Shown: piece by piece, positions 1-7,018 of the stretch
Layout of the letters: each line of letters starts with the position of its first letter
Position numbering within the stretch: position 1 is the stretch's first letter
From: Cypionkella psychrotolerans
Lineage (GTDB): Bacteria > Pseudomonadota > Alphaproteobacteria > Rhodobacterales > Rhodobacteraceae
Direction: 5' to 3'
Length of the DNA stretch: 64,000 nt
Assembly (NCBI RefSeq): GCF_001294535.1
Contig: NZ_LGIC01000077.1
Span: forward strand, 1 to 64,000
Notes under the pieces: model-generated
What the model saw: the letters and a program-made list of their open reading frames with translations, nothing else
Databases searched by the model: none
What the model was told of the DNA's origin: nothing
Position numbers and translations under genes: made by a program

Positions 1-491
1 GTATGGCCATGGATCTGAACGACTTCAATTTCGATGCCTATCTTGCGAATGACCGCACCCTGTCGGACCCCGAGGTGATTCCTGTCGAGGCGGGCGGGCG
101 CATCCGGCTGCGGGTGGTCAATGCAGCGGCGGCAACGGCGTTCTGGATCGACACTGGCGCAGCCCCGGCGCGGCTGGTCGCGGTGGATGGTCACGCGATC
201 GTGCCGCTGCCCGGTACCAGGTTTGGCATGGCCATGGCGCAGCGGCTGGATATCGAGATTGATCTGCCGGGGGCGGGCGCTTTCCCGGTGTTGGCCCTGC
301 GCGAAGGCGCTCGCGAACAGACCGGCATCATTCTTGCCAGCAGTGGTGCCGAAGTGAAGCGGATCGCGGGCATGGCCGAGGCAGAGGCGCCCGCCTTTGA
401 TACCGACATGGCGCAAGAGCTGCGGCTGCAAGCGGCCAACCCGTTGGCCGCGCGTAAAGTGGATCGGACGCAGATGATCAAAAGGCGATGA
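1..491 (+). pseudogene. Multicopper oxidase fragment (cut at both ends)
   Basis: The reading frame enters from the left window edge and encodes about 162 residues resembling the second cupredoxin domain of CopA/SufI-type multicopper oxidases, with ANDRTLSDPE, RLRVVNAAAATAF and a VDGH stretch. Complete enzymes of this family need a third domain carrying the HCHxxxH copper ligands, and that domain is absent. The match stops after RTQMI near position 478, and the last residues (KRR) are read from the tail of the oppositely oriented MFS fragment. The protein cannot be a working oxidase. I infer a deletion that joined two convergent neighbours. Whether the left part is complete cannot be seen. Confidence 0.7.
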
Positions 492-753
492 CTCCCGCCC
501 GGATCAGGTCGAGGGTCACCAGAAACGCGCGCCGCGGCAAGCGTTCCGCGAAGGCCGCCGCCACGGGGGCCAGCGTCACATAGGCCACCATCTTGATCGC
601 AAGTGCCGTTCCCAAGACTGCGCCCGCGTTGTCACCTGCGAGTTGCCAAGCGAGAAGGCCAAGCGCCACTGTGGCAAGCCCAGTCCCGATCAGCGCCACG
701 AGTTGGGCTGCGAACAGGTGGCGAAAGGTCGGGTTGCGCAGGGTGTTCAGCAT
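478..753 (-). pseudogene. MFS transporter N-terminal fragment
   Basis: Ninety-one residues match the start of a major-facilitator transporter: a short cytoplasmic start, two to three hydrophobic helices and the loop after helix 2 with ERLPRRAFL. The family normally has about 400 residues and 12 helices, so roughly three quarters are lost. Coding sequence stops after GVIAF, where the multicopper-oxidase fragment begins on the other strand. The ATG lies one base after the stop of the DUF156 regulator gene, so the two were cotranscribed. In this arrangement the transporter would normally be a metal exporter controlled by the regulator; that is inference from neighbourhood. Confidence 0.7.
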
Positions 754-754
754 C

Positions 755-1012
755 CTATAGCAGCTTCGTCAGCGATTTGATCTCGGCCAGGTCATGTGCT
801 CCACTGGCCGTGACGCAGTGGTCAATATGGTCATGTATCAGCGCCCGCTTTGCCTCCGCCACCGCGCGTTCGACGGCGTGGAGTTGCGTGGCCAGATCGA
901 CGCAGAGACGCCCTTCCTCGATCATGCAGATGACGCGGCGCAGGTGCCCCTCGGCACGCTTCAGCCGGGTGACGATGGCGGGGTGGCTTGCATGAAGATG
1001 TGAGTCTGACAT
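755..1012 (-). CDS. CsoR/RcnR/FrmR-family (DUF156) metal- or formaldehyde-sensing repressor
   Basis: An 85-residue all-helical protein of the DUF156 repressor family. The family signature RLKRAEGHLRRV (basic DNA-contacting helix) is followed by Cys37 in the RLCVDLATQL segment and by His62 in the DHIDH segment, the positions that hold the sensing ligands in CsoR, RcnR and FrmR. The His-rich N terminus (His5, His7, His10) resembles RcnR-type Ni/Co sensors more than Cu sensors, but the effector cannot be fixed from sequence. The ATG is preceded by a 17-bp G/C-tract palindrome typical of this family's operators. The gene is followed immediately by the truncated MFS gene, so its natural target is broken. 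Confidence 0.85.
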   Translation of the reverse strand: MSDSHLHASHPAIVTRLKRAEGHLRRVICMIEEGRLCVDLATQLHAVERAVAEAKRALIHDHIDHCVTASGAHDLAEIKSLTKLL

Positions 1013-1023
1013 ATTGCGAAGAT

Positions 1024-1040
1024 ATCCCCCCAGGGGGGAT
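1024..1040. promoter_or_regulatory. G/C-tract operator for the DUF156 repressor
   Basis: Six C, one A and six G flanked by AT on both sides form a perfect 17-bp dyad around the central base at 1032. CsoR/RcnR/FrmR proteins are known to bind such C- and G-tract palindromes. It lies 11 bp before the ATG of the repressor gene and 25 bp before the preferred start of the divergent hydroxylase gene, so it could control both directions. Confidence 0.75.
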
Positions 1041-1065
1041 GAGGCAAGTCAGGAGCAGAAACGCC

Positions 1066-2076
1066 GTGTTACAAAGCATCCTTAGTGCCGAGCCGACGAT
1101 CCGTCTTGTAGTCTTTCTAGGTGTGCTTGCGGCTATGGCACTATGGGAAGTGGCGGCGCCTAGGCGGCGACGGGAGATTCCGCGTGTGATCCGGTGGGCC
1201 AACAATCTTGCGCTTGTTATTGTCGATACCGTCATCCTGCGACTAACATTTCCGATCCTTGCGGTAGGACTTGCCATCATGGCCGAAGCGCGTGGCTGGG
1301 GACTACTCAACAATATCGACGCTCCGCTTTGGTTCGCTGTGGTCGTGTCAATGCTTCTCCTCGATTTTGCGATCTATCTACAGCACATCATGTTCCATGC
1401 GGTCCCCGGGCTTTGGCGCCTGCACCGGATGCATCATGCGGACCTCGATTTTGACGCGACCACGGGCCTTCGGTTTCACCCAGCTGAAATTCTGATCTCG
1501 ATGGGCATCAAGCTTGTCGTTGTCGCCGGCCTTGGCCCGCCTGCCATTGCTGTGTTGTTGTTCGAAGTGATCTTGAACGCGACTGCACTTTTCAATCATG
1601 CGAACATCGACTTACCACGTCGCGTCGACCGAGTGTTGCGTTGGATATTGGTCACGCCCGACATGCACCGCGTCCACCATTCCGTCGACCCGCGCGAAAC
1701 GAATTCGAACTACGGCTTCAATCTGCCTTGGTGGGACCGGTTGCTTGGTACCTATATCGCGCAACCCGCCAAAGGCCATGAGGGGATGGAAATCGGGATA
1801 GAGCAGTTCCGCACGACCCGAGACCTTTGGCTGGACCGATTGCTTATTCAGCCAGTCATTGGTCCAGCGTCAGGACACGCATGTCGCGTTGTCATTAATT
1901 ACGGGAGTCCTCGCGTTGAAAGGCTTTTTGCCGTTATTGTTGACTTAAATTGTGGGAGTCAGCCTCGTCCTGCCCTATCCGACCTGCCCTGTTCTTGGTT
2001 AGAATCCGTTGCGCCTTGCGATCGGCGATGCGGCGCACAGCTGCCAACAAGTGCGGTTCTTTGCTATAGGCCTTGA
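1066..2076 (+). CDS. Fatty acid hydroxylase / sterol desaturase superfamily membrane protein, 3' end replaced by transposon
   Basis: Membrane di-iron hydroxylase. It shows the histidine clusters of the superfamily in order: HIMFH, HRMHH, FNH and HRVHH, followed by the usual NSNYGFNLPWWD segment, with hydrophobic helices between. I prefer the GTG at 1066 because AGGAG at 1051-1055 lies ten bases upstream; an earlier TTG at 988 would place the repressor operator inside the coding region. Native coding ends at about 1881, where the tni transposon begins; the last 65 codons are antisense to tniQ. Related proteins end close to this point, so the catalytic core is whole and the product may still work. 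Substrate unknown. Confidence 0.75.
   Translation: MLQSILSAEPTIRLVVFLGVLAAMALWEVAAPRRRREIPRVIRWANNLALVIVDTVILRLTFPILAVGLAIMAEARGWGLLNNIDAPLWFAVVVSMLLLDFAIYLQHIMFHAVPGLWRLHRMHHADLDFDATTGLRFHPAEILISMGIKLVVVAGLGPPAIAVLLFEVILNATALFNHANIDLPRRVDRVLRWILVTPDMHRVHHSVDPRETNSNYGFNLPWWDRLLGTYIAQPAKGHEGMEIGIEQFRTTRDLWLDRLLIQPVIGPASGHACRVVINYGSPRVERLFAVIVDLNCGSQPRPALSDLPCSWLESVAPCDRRCGAQLPTSAVLCYRP
1882..1909 (+). repeat. Left terminal inverted repeat of the tni transposon
   Basis: Starts TGTCGCGTTG and pairs with the reverse complement of 5402-5429. The first 17 bases match except for one T/A difference, and the GAGTC block at the inner end also matches. It directly follows the last native codons of the hydroxylase gene. 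Confidence 0.85.
1889..1960 (+). repeat. Left-end transposase binding repeats (two copies)
   Basis: Two 21-bp copies of a motif close to TTGaCnTTAA followed by GGGAGTC lie at 1889-1909 and 1940-1960. The inner copy overlaps the last codons of tniQ. In TnsB/TniA elements such repeats are the transposase binding sites; the left end has fewer than the right. Confidence 0.7.
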
Positions 2077-2764
2077 GCAGGGAGGCCTTGGCGTAGCCGT
2101 CTGCTTCGGCCATGATCCGGGCTGCTTTGAGGAGCGGCTTCTTCTGGACCGCGCAGATTGCCACGAGGCACGCGATCCGGATTTCCGGGTTGAAGTCCTG
2201 AACGGCCGCAAGGGGCTGGCCGCGAAATCTTGTGACCGCCACGGCAAAAGCGACACCGCGCATGGCGCGATGAATTTTGCGCGCAATATTGTCCTTTATT
2301 GCCCCTTCGAGCAGTCGGGCGCCGATGCGAGCGCGGCGAAGAATCTTCGTTGACGGTTTGACCATGTCCGGCCTTGGTATGGTCGGTACGAGCTGGGCGC
2401 CGCACATCAAACAATCGAAGACCCAAGCGCGCCGCCAATGTTTGAGAGCAAGACCGTGTACGGAACAGACGGGACACGTCTGGAAGGGGAATTGCGCGGT
2501 CAATGCGGCCTCTAGCGGCGTTGCCGGGGTTATTGTCAGCGACTGCACAAGTTCGAAATCGGTCCGCGCTACGGTGGCAATTCTGAGGGCCGCAGAATCC
2601 TCGATCCCGAAGTCAAGCACGTCAATATAGCGGCCGTCGATACCGACATGTGCCAAAAGGTCAACCAAATCACAGTGGTTGAAGTTTGCAAGCCTCGACA
2701 GCCAGCCTGACAGGAGTTCATCCGCGACAGGGATAACAACTTTTGGCAAAGGCCGTCGCGTCAA
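1934..2764 (-). CDS. tniQ: TniQ/TnsD-family target-selection protein
   Basis: A 276-residue protein with the N-terminal TniQ signature (ELLSGWLSRLA) and a zinc finger made of the CPVC and CLMCG pairs between about residues 98 and 126. TniQ proteins link target choice to the TniA-TniB transposition machinery. The start is TTG, whose last two bases form the first two of the upstream tniB TGA stop, so the two are translationally coupled. Its 3' end contains one of the transposase binding repeats, a space-saving overlap. Length is within the usual range for short TniQ proteins, much below TnsD. Confidence 0.85.
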   Translation of the reverse strand: MTRRPLPKVVIPVADELLSGWLSRLANFNHCDLVDLLAHVGIDGRYIDVLDFGIEDSAALRIATVARTDFELVQSLTITPATPLEAALTAQFPFQTCPVCSVHGLALKHWRRAWVFDCLMCGAQLVPTIPRPDMVKPSTKILRRARIGARLLEGAIKDNIARKIHRAMRGVAFAVAVTRFRGQPLAAVQDFNPEIRIACLVAICAVQKKPLLKAARIMAEADGYAKASLLKAYSKEPHLLAAVRRIADRKAQRILTKNRAGRIGQDEADSHNLSQQ

Positions 2765-3639
2765 ACCCCGGCCTGTTCAAGTCGCCGTTGCACAGGTGCG
2801 TAGCGCGACCAGAGGGGTGACCAATTCGCAACTGCATCATCGGTAATGCATTCCTCGCCGGAGCGGATCGCATCGATGGCAAGGTCCTTGACCAAGGAGA
2901 AAACCCGCGACGTGATCCCGCCCGTCAAAGCGAGAATTTGCCGGAGGGATTTGACCTTTAGATTGGACTTCTTCTCAAGCGGCATGGCGGCGATAAGGGT
3001 CTGAATCATATTCGAAAACTCGGAATCGTCGCGCCAATTTGGCAAGTGGTGTTCGTCGAGCCGTCGCGCGAGTTGCACATCACCGCGAATGGCATCTACC
3101 GCCTCACTGACCCCGAAGCAGACCAACGAAACCTCCAGTTCATTGCTGAGATATCGCAAGACATTGAGGAAGCGCCGCTGTTCGCGATGTGTGCCAGCAA
3201 GAAGGTTGTGGACTTCATCAATCATGATCATGCGCAGGCCAAGGTCGCGCAGCAGGGCAATGACACGAACTTCTAGGGAAGCGACATTCTGAGACCTGAC
3301 AGCAATCGCTGTGGCCGGTGCACCAACCGCTGCAAGGATATGAAGATAAAACCGGCGCTCGTCCGGGGCCGGTGGCGCCTGCAAAAGCAAAAGCGGCGTA
3401 TGGGTTACACCTGCCATGGGGTCATATTCTGGCGCATACCTGCGCGAAAGATTGCGTGCGATCATCGTCTTGCCGATGCCTGAAGCGCCATGGACCAAAA
3501 GGCCGGGCATCCTGGTTTGTCGCGGCGCCTCAATCAGGCTCTGCAGCCTGTCCAGAACTTGCTCAGCACGTGGAAATCCAATCCAGATGTCCGATTGGAT
3601 CAGAGATATGCGATCATCTTGGCCAACCCCGTCCGCCAT
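2761..3639 (-). CDS. tniB: TniB/TnsC-family AAA+ ATPase
   Basis: AAA+ regulator of transposition that couples TniA to the target complex. Walker A is visible as HGASGIGKT and Walker B as MIMIDEVHNLL, followed by a sensor-like segment (VSLVCFGVSEA). I place the start at the ATG at 3639, four bases after the tniA stop and behind a GAGAGGTGG ribosome-binding site; a longer frame reaching 3732 would overlap tniA heavily. Translation ends in an overlap with the tniQ start. Together with tniA and tniQ it forms the minimal transposition operon. Confidence 0.9.
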   Translation of the reverse strand: MADGVGQDDRISLIQSDIWIGFPRAEQVLDRLQSLIEAPRQTRMPGLLVHGASGIGKTMIARNLSRRYAPEYDPMAGVTHTPLLLLQAPPAPDERRFYLHILAAVGAPATAIAVRSQNVASLEVRVIALLRDLGLRMIMIDEVHNLLAGTHREQRRFLNVLRYLSNELEVSLVCFGVSEAVDAIRGDVQLARRLDEHHLPNWRDDSEFSNMIQTLIAAMPLEKKSNLKVKSLRQILALTGGITSRVFSLVKDLAIDAIRSGEECITDDAVANWSPLWSRYAPVQRRLEQAGV

Positions 3640-3643
3640 CACT

Positions 3644-5305
3644 TCACCACCTCTCGACCTTGTATAGTGGGCGCGATGTATCACCGGTGTCGACAGCGCG
3701 CAGCCCCTCTGACCGGCTTTCGGCCTGATCAACTGTCTTCAATACTTCACGGCGTTCGCGCGATCGCCTTTCGGTCTTGGTCAGCGCCTGACTCTCATCG
3801 GCGATCTTTCTTTGCAGGTGGATAAGCTCGGCAAGGATAGCCTCGTCGAAATCTTCCTTTCCTTGTGCCAGCCGATATTGACGCGCTTCGCGGTATTCCC
3901 ACAGCGACATTGGCGGCATCTCAAGGTTGCGGTAGCGCGCCTCAACGCTGCGTCCGGCTTCAAGTTCTACCCAGACCGAGGAGAGGTCGCGGGGATCGTA
4001 GCGTACGACAACTGTGCTATCCTTACGGCCAATGTGCCCGACCAAGGTATCCGACCAGTAGCGGATCTTGAAAAGATGGATCCCATCGCGCCGGATTTGA
4101 CGGCGTTCGCTAGGCAAAAAGCTGACGCGAAACGCGTCCATGTCGAACGGGATGTCACTGGCCATCTCGCCCGAGAGGGCTTCCCATTTTGACACTGGTG
4201 TACACCCGAGGCTCGAATGGATGCTGTTGTTGTATCGGCAGATTTCCAGCGCGAACCAAACGTCGAACTCCGCCAGAGTCATGGCGGCTTTGCCTTCTGA
4301 GTCATAGTTGCCCTTGGCTGCCACGGTCGATTGGGTCGTTCCGGGCAGCAGATGAACTGCCCCCATCATCGTGCCGATCAAGCGCTCAATATGGCCGCCA
4401 GAATGAGGGCTGCCCGGCGGACGGAAAGTAAGCTCAATCCCCCATTCAGCGCAGGCCGCTTGAAAGACGCCGGATCGAAAGTCGCTTCCATTGTCCACAT
4501 GGATACGGTGGGGTTTGCCCTGCGCAGGCCACGGCGCCTTCGTCCCAAGTTCTGCCAATAGACCTGCCTTAGGCGCCACCGCCCTTGTGAGGCAGAGCGC
4601 AATTGAAAGGCGCGATGGCGCATCGAGGCTGACGTGATATCCTGTGATCATCCGCGTCGCGATGTCGATCGCCAGCGTTACCCAAGGCCTGCCGATTGCT
4701 TTGCGCTCGAAACTATCCACGAGGATGACATCGGCAGGTGTGTGGTCGATCTGCACGACCTGGAGCGGAAGTTCCGCACTATTGGCCCCCGTTACAGCAG
4801 CGAACTTTTGCCTCGCGGCTTTGGCCCCGGATCGCGCCCGCAGGACTTCGCGCGCATCCATCGCATCAAGCCGTCGCTGGATAGTTCGACGGGCGGGTGG
4901 CGACAGTCCTCCGACCTTACAAGCAATTCGAATTTCCGCGACCACGCGTGCCAAGCTTGCCCGTTCGCACTTCAAATAATACAGCCGAAGATGTTCTTCG
5001 ATAAGTGTTTCGACCGTTGCATTTACCTGCGACATTCCTTTCGGTCGACCGCGCTGTCCGGGCGCAAGGGAACTCGCACGACCCTCGCCATCCAAAAATT
5101 TCCGAAGCAATCGCCAGACAGTGGTCGAACTAACACCCAACTCCCAAGCAGCATCTTTAACAGCAGCCGACTTCGAGCATTTTCCTTGCGTGACCGAGGC
5201 CTGCAAACTGCGCAAGACTGCGGCGCGGCGAGACCGTTCCGCGCTTTCGACCTGACCGAGGTCCGGCTCTGGGTCTGCGAGGGCCTTCACCAAGAAAACA
5301 CACAT
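3644..5305 (-). CDS. tniA: TniA/TnsB-family DDE transposase (Mu transposase C-terminal domain)
   Basis: A 553-residue transposase of the TniA/TnsB/MuA type. An N-terminal helix-turn-helix (about residues 46-70, GVSSTTVWRLLRKF) precedes an RNase-H-fold core with Asp187 (QIDHTPAD), Asp271 (HVDNGSDF) and Glu307 (GGHIERLIG), then a Mu-type C-terminal beta barrel and a coiled-coil-like tail rich in Glu, Lys and Arg that would contact TniB. No frameshift or stop interrupts it, so the element may be active. Its ATG sits just inside the array of right-end binding repeats, which suggests autoregulation. Confidence 0.92.
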   Translation of the reverse strand: MCVFLVKALADPEPDLGQVESAERSRRAAVLRSLQASVTQGKCSKSAAVKDAAWELGVSSTTVWRLLRKFLDGEGRASSLAPGQRGRPKGMSQVNATVETLIEEHLRLYYLKCERASLARVVAEIRIACKVGGLSPPARRTIQRRLDAMDAREVLRARSGAKAARQKFAAVTGANSAELPLQVVQIDHTPADVILVDSFERKAIGRPWVTLAIDIATRMITGYHVSLDAPSRLSIALCLTRAVAPKAGLLAELGTKAPWPAQGKPHRIHVDNGSDFRSGVFQAACAEWGIELTFRPPGSPHSGGHIERLIGTMMGAVHLLPGTTQSTVAAKGNYDSEGKAAMTLAEFDVWFALEICRYNNSIHSSLGCTPVSKWEALSGEMASDIPFDMDAFRVSFLPSERRQIRRDGIHLFKIRYWSDTLVGHIGRKDSTVVVRYDPRDLSSVWVELEAGRSVEARYRNLEMPPMSLWEYREARQYRLAQGKEDFDEAILAELIHLQRKIADESQALTKTERRSRERREVLKTVDQAESRSEGLRAVDTGDTSRPLYKVERW

Positions 5306-5311
5306 CCACCT

Positions 5312-5422
5312 TATGCCAGAATTAACGACAAAACTCTCATGTTAAGGGTCAAGCTGGCACAATAAGGGTCAAAGGCCAAGGATTGATTTTGCTGGATTGT
5401 TGACTCTCACCGTTAATGTCAA
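5312..5422 (-). repeat. Right-end transposase binding repeats (four copies)
   Basis: On the minus strand four related motifs beginning TTGaC or TTGTC occur at 5402-5422, 5354-5372, 5333-5352 and 5312-5331. The inner three follow one another with a 21-bp period, two DNA turns, and the innermost ends 6 bp before the tniA start codon. The crowding suggests that TniA bound here would also cover its own promoter. Confidence 0.65.
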
Positions 5423-5429
5423 CGCGACA
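5402..5429 (-). repeat. Right terminal inverted repeat of the tni transposon
   Basis: Read on the minus strand it begins TGTCGCGTTGACATTAAC, matching the left end. The base after 5429 starts DNA unrelated to the hydroxylase gene. Confidence 0.85.
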
Positions 5430-5486
5430 CTGGCGCACATCTAGGAGCAGTGGCGCCTCAGTCTTGGCCGCTATCGCGGCCCCGGA

Positions 5487-5840
5487 ATGGCCGAAGAGTT
5501 AAAAGAAGTTGGCGTCGACGTTTGCCACCGGAGAGTCGTGCAATTGAGGCACGACTTTGGGATCGTCGTTGAACGAACACGCAAATTGCTCGCGCATACC
5601 TTGCGTGAAATCGGCCGCATCGAGCGCACACTCTTCATCATCGAATGGCTACTTGATGCCGACATGCAGCGCCGGGCCCAGATTGGCCTAATCAAGGGCG
5701 AGGCCCATCACGCCGTGAAAAACGCTCTATGCATCGGACGTCAGAGTGAAATCCGTGGCCAGACCGTCAAAGGCCACCACTACCGAATGGCCGGGTTGAA
5801 CCTGCTCGCCGCCATCATCATTTACTGGGTTTCATTTTTC
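5487..5840 (+). pseudogene. Tn3-family transposase C-terminal relic
   Basis: About 115 residues resemble the C-terminal part of Tn3-family TnpA: LREIGRIERTLFIIEWL, a GEAHHAVKNAL segment and the terminal YRMAGLNLLAAIIIYW. The catalytic DDE residues lie upstream and are missing, and the end runs into unrelated sequence after about 5840. The piece begins about 55 bp outside the right end of the tni transposon. The remaining DNA from 5430 to 5486 and 5841 to 5931 shows nothing I can identify. Confidence 0.75.
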
Positions 5841-5931
5841 AGCTCTCTGCTTCGTTTGGCAGGAGCCCGTTTGCCCCGGCCAGACCATACTGAAGCGAGA
5901 AGCACTGGCTGCCAGCGTGTGCCCAATCCTG

Positions 5932-6291
5932 TCAATTCGTTCGGGCTGACCGTGCTACCACGATCATCTCGACCCGCATCCCTTTGCGGGCAAGGGCAAC
6001 ACCGCCGGTCGCACGGGCGGGCGGGTTGTCGCGGTCAACCCAGGCATCCCACACTGCGTTCATGCCGACAAAATCGGCCATGTCGGCCAGCCAGACCTGA
6101 ACCGAGGCAATGTCGGCCTTCGTGCCACCAAGTTGCGCAAGCACCGCGTCGATATTGGCGAGGACTTGCTGGGTCTGTACCGTGATATCGGCGGTCAGAT
6201 CATCGGGGACTTGGCCCGCCAGAAAGACAATATCCCCGAGGGTGACCGCCTCACTCATGCGTGGGCCGGGGCTGAGGCGGGTCATGGTCAT
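5932..6291 (-). CDS. ridA: RidA (YjgF/YER057c/UK114) family enamine/imine deaminase
   Basis: Small RidA-family protein that hydrolyses reactive enamine or imine intermediates to keto acids and ammonia. The fold signature is present: GDIVFLAGQVP near the N terminus, a central QVWLADM strand and PPARATGGVAL with the conserved Arg that binds carboxylates. I choose the ATG at 6291 because AAGGA lies seven bases upstream; a GTG at 6321 would overlap the upstream gene. It is the last gene of the nine-gene leftward operon, where it could clear imines formed by the Ldh-family reductase step or by amine oxidation. That link is inference. Confidence 0.88.
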   Translation of the reverse strand: MTMTRLSPGPRMSEAVTLGDIVFLAGQVPDDLTADITVQTQQVLANIDAVLAQLGGTKADIASVQVWLADMADFVGMNAVWDAWVDRDNPPARATGGVALARKGMRVEMIVVARSARTN

Positions 6292-6307
6292 AACAGGTCC
6301 TTGGCTA

Positions 6308-7018
6308 TCAGTCGTTGTCACTGGTTGCGGCCCCTGCGCCGCGCCGCGAAGCGTCGGAAGCGGGAACCGTCGTGCGCAGGGCGAGGGTGTTCAGTTTCTC
6401 AAGCGTCGCGGCTGAGAGTGGCGCAGTTGTTCGGCCCGTAGCTTCACACTGTGGTCCATCGGAAGCAGGCGAAAGGGTCAGCGTTGTCACCTCGACGCGC
6501 GACAGCGCTGTCATGCCGGTGGCGTCCATATCACCGCCGGTCGGGATCACCAACGAACCGCCGGGCCATGTCAGCGCCAGAGGCTTGGCGCAGACCTTCG
6601 CGGCACGGGCCAGAAAGGGCACCAGCAGAATGGGCTGGTGGGCAGCCACGATAGTGATGGGCGCAGACCACGGGCCGGCCGCCAGCGCCGCGTGATCATC
6701 GAGTGTCGCACCCAGCAGGATAGGCGACAGCGTCGCGTCTGCGGTCGCCGTCCAATGTCGGTCACGCACCAGAATGGCACCTGACGCCCAATGTTGCAGA
6801 TGGTCCAGCAAGGCCCCGGCTCCATCTATGCCCGATGCGGCCAGCCAGCCAGCGGCGAAACCAGCTTCTTCGGCTAGTCCCCAAGACATCCCTGCCCCGC
6901 GTGCGGCCTTCAGACATAGCGTCTCGATTTCATTGCGCGACAGCAATGTGGGGGTTGCGGCATGCGGCAGATAGGAGGTGGCTGAAGATGTTGGATCATG
7001 GGCTTCGGCCATTGTCAT
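6308..7018 (-). CDS. DUF3726 family protein
   Basis: Uncharacterised protein of about 236 residues matching the DUF3726 pattern: LLSRNEIETLCLKAARGAG followed by a WGLAEEAGFAA segment near the N terminus. No membrane helix, signal peptide or known catalytic motif is visible. The ATG at 7018 overlaps the stop of the 560-residue gene upstream (ATGA), so both are translationally coupled. Its place between an unrecognised protein and RidA, in an operon with a betaine-type transporter, suggests a role in catabolism of the imported compound, but no reaction can be assigned. Confidence 0.7.
   Translation of the reverse strand: MTMAEAHDPTSSATSYLPHAATPTLLSRNEIETLCLKAARGAGMSWGLAEEAGFAAGWLAASGIDGAGALLDHLQHWASGAILVRDRHWTATADATLSPILLGATLDDHAALAAGPWSAPITIVAAHQPILLVPFLARAAKVCAKPLALTWPGGSLVIPTGGDMDATGMTALSRVEVTTLTLSPASDGPQCEATGRTTAPLSAATLEKLNTLALRTTVPASDASRRGAGAATSDND

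Larger units (their letters stand above)
1882..5429. mobile_element. Compact tniABQ (Tn5053/Tn7-like) transposon
   Basis: A 3.55-kb element bounded by terminal inverted repeats that both begin TGTCGCGTTG. It carries only tniA, tniB and tniQ, all leftward, with no tniR resolvase and no cargo gene. Family elements normally generate 5-bp target duplications, but the flanks (ACGCA on the left, CTGGC on the right) do not match. The right flank runs into a Tn3-family relic and the interrupted hydroxylase does not resume there, so DNA outside the right end was probably rearranged after insertion. Internal binding-site repeats occur near both ends. Confidence 0.88.

Noticed and set aside
1877-5434. 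5-bp target duplication around the tni transposon
   Set aside because: ACGCA and CTGGC differ, and shifting the ends by a few bases gives no match.
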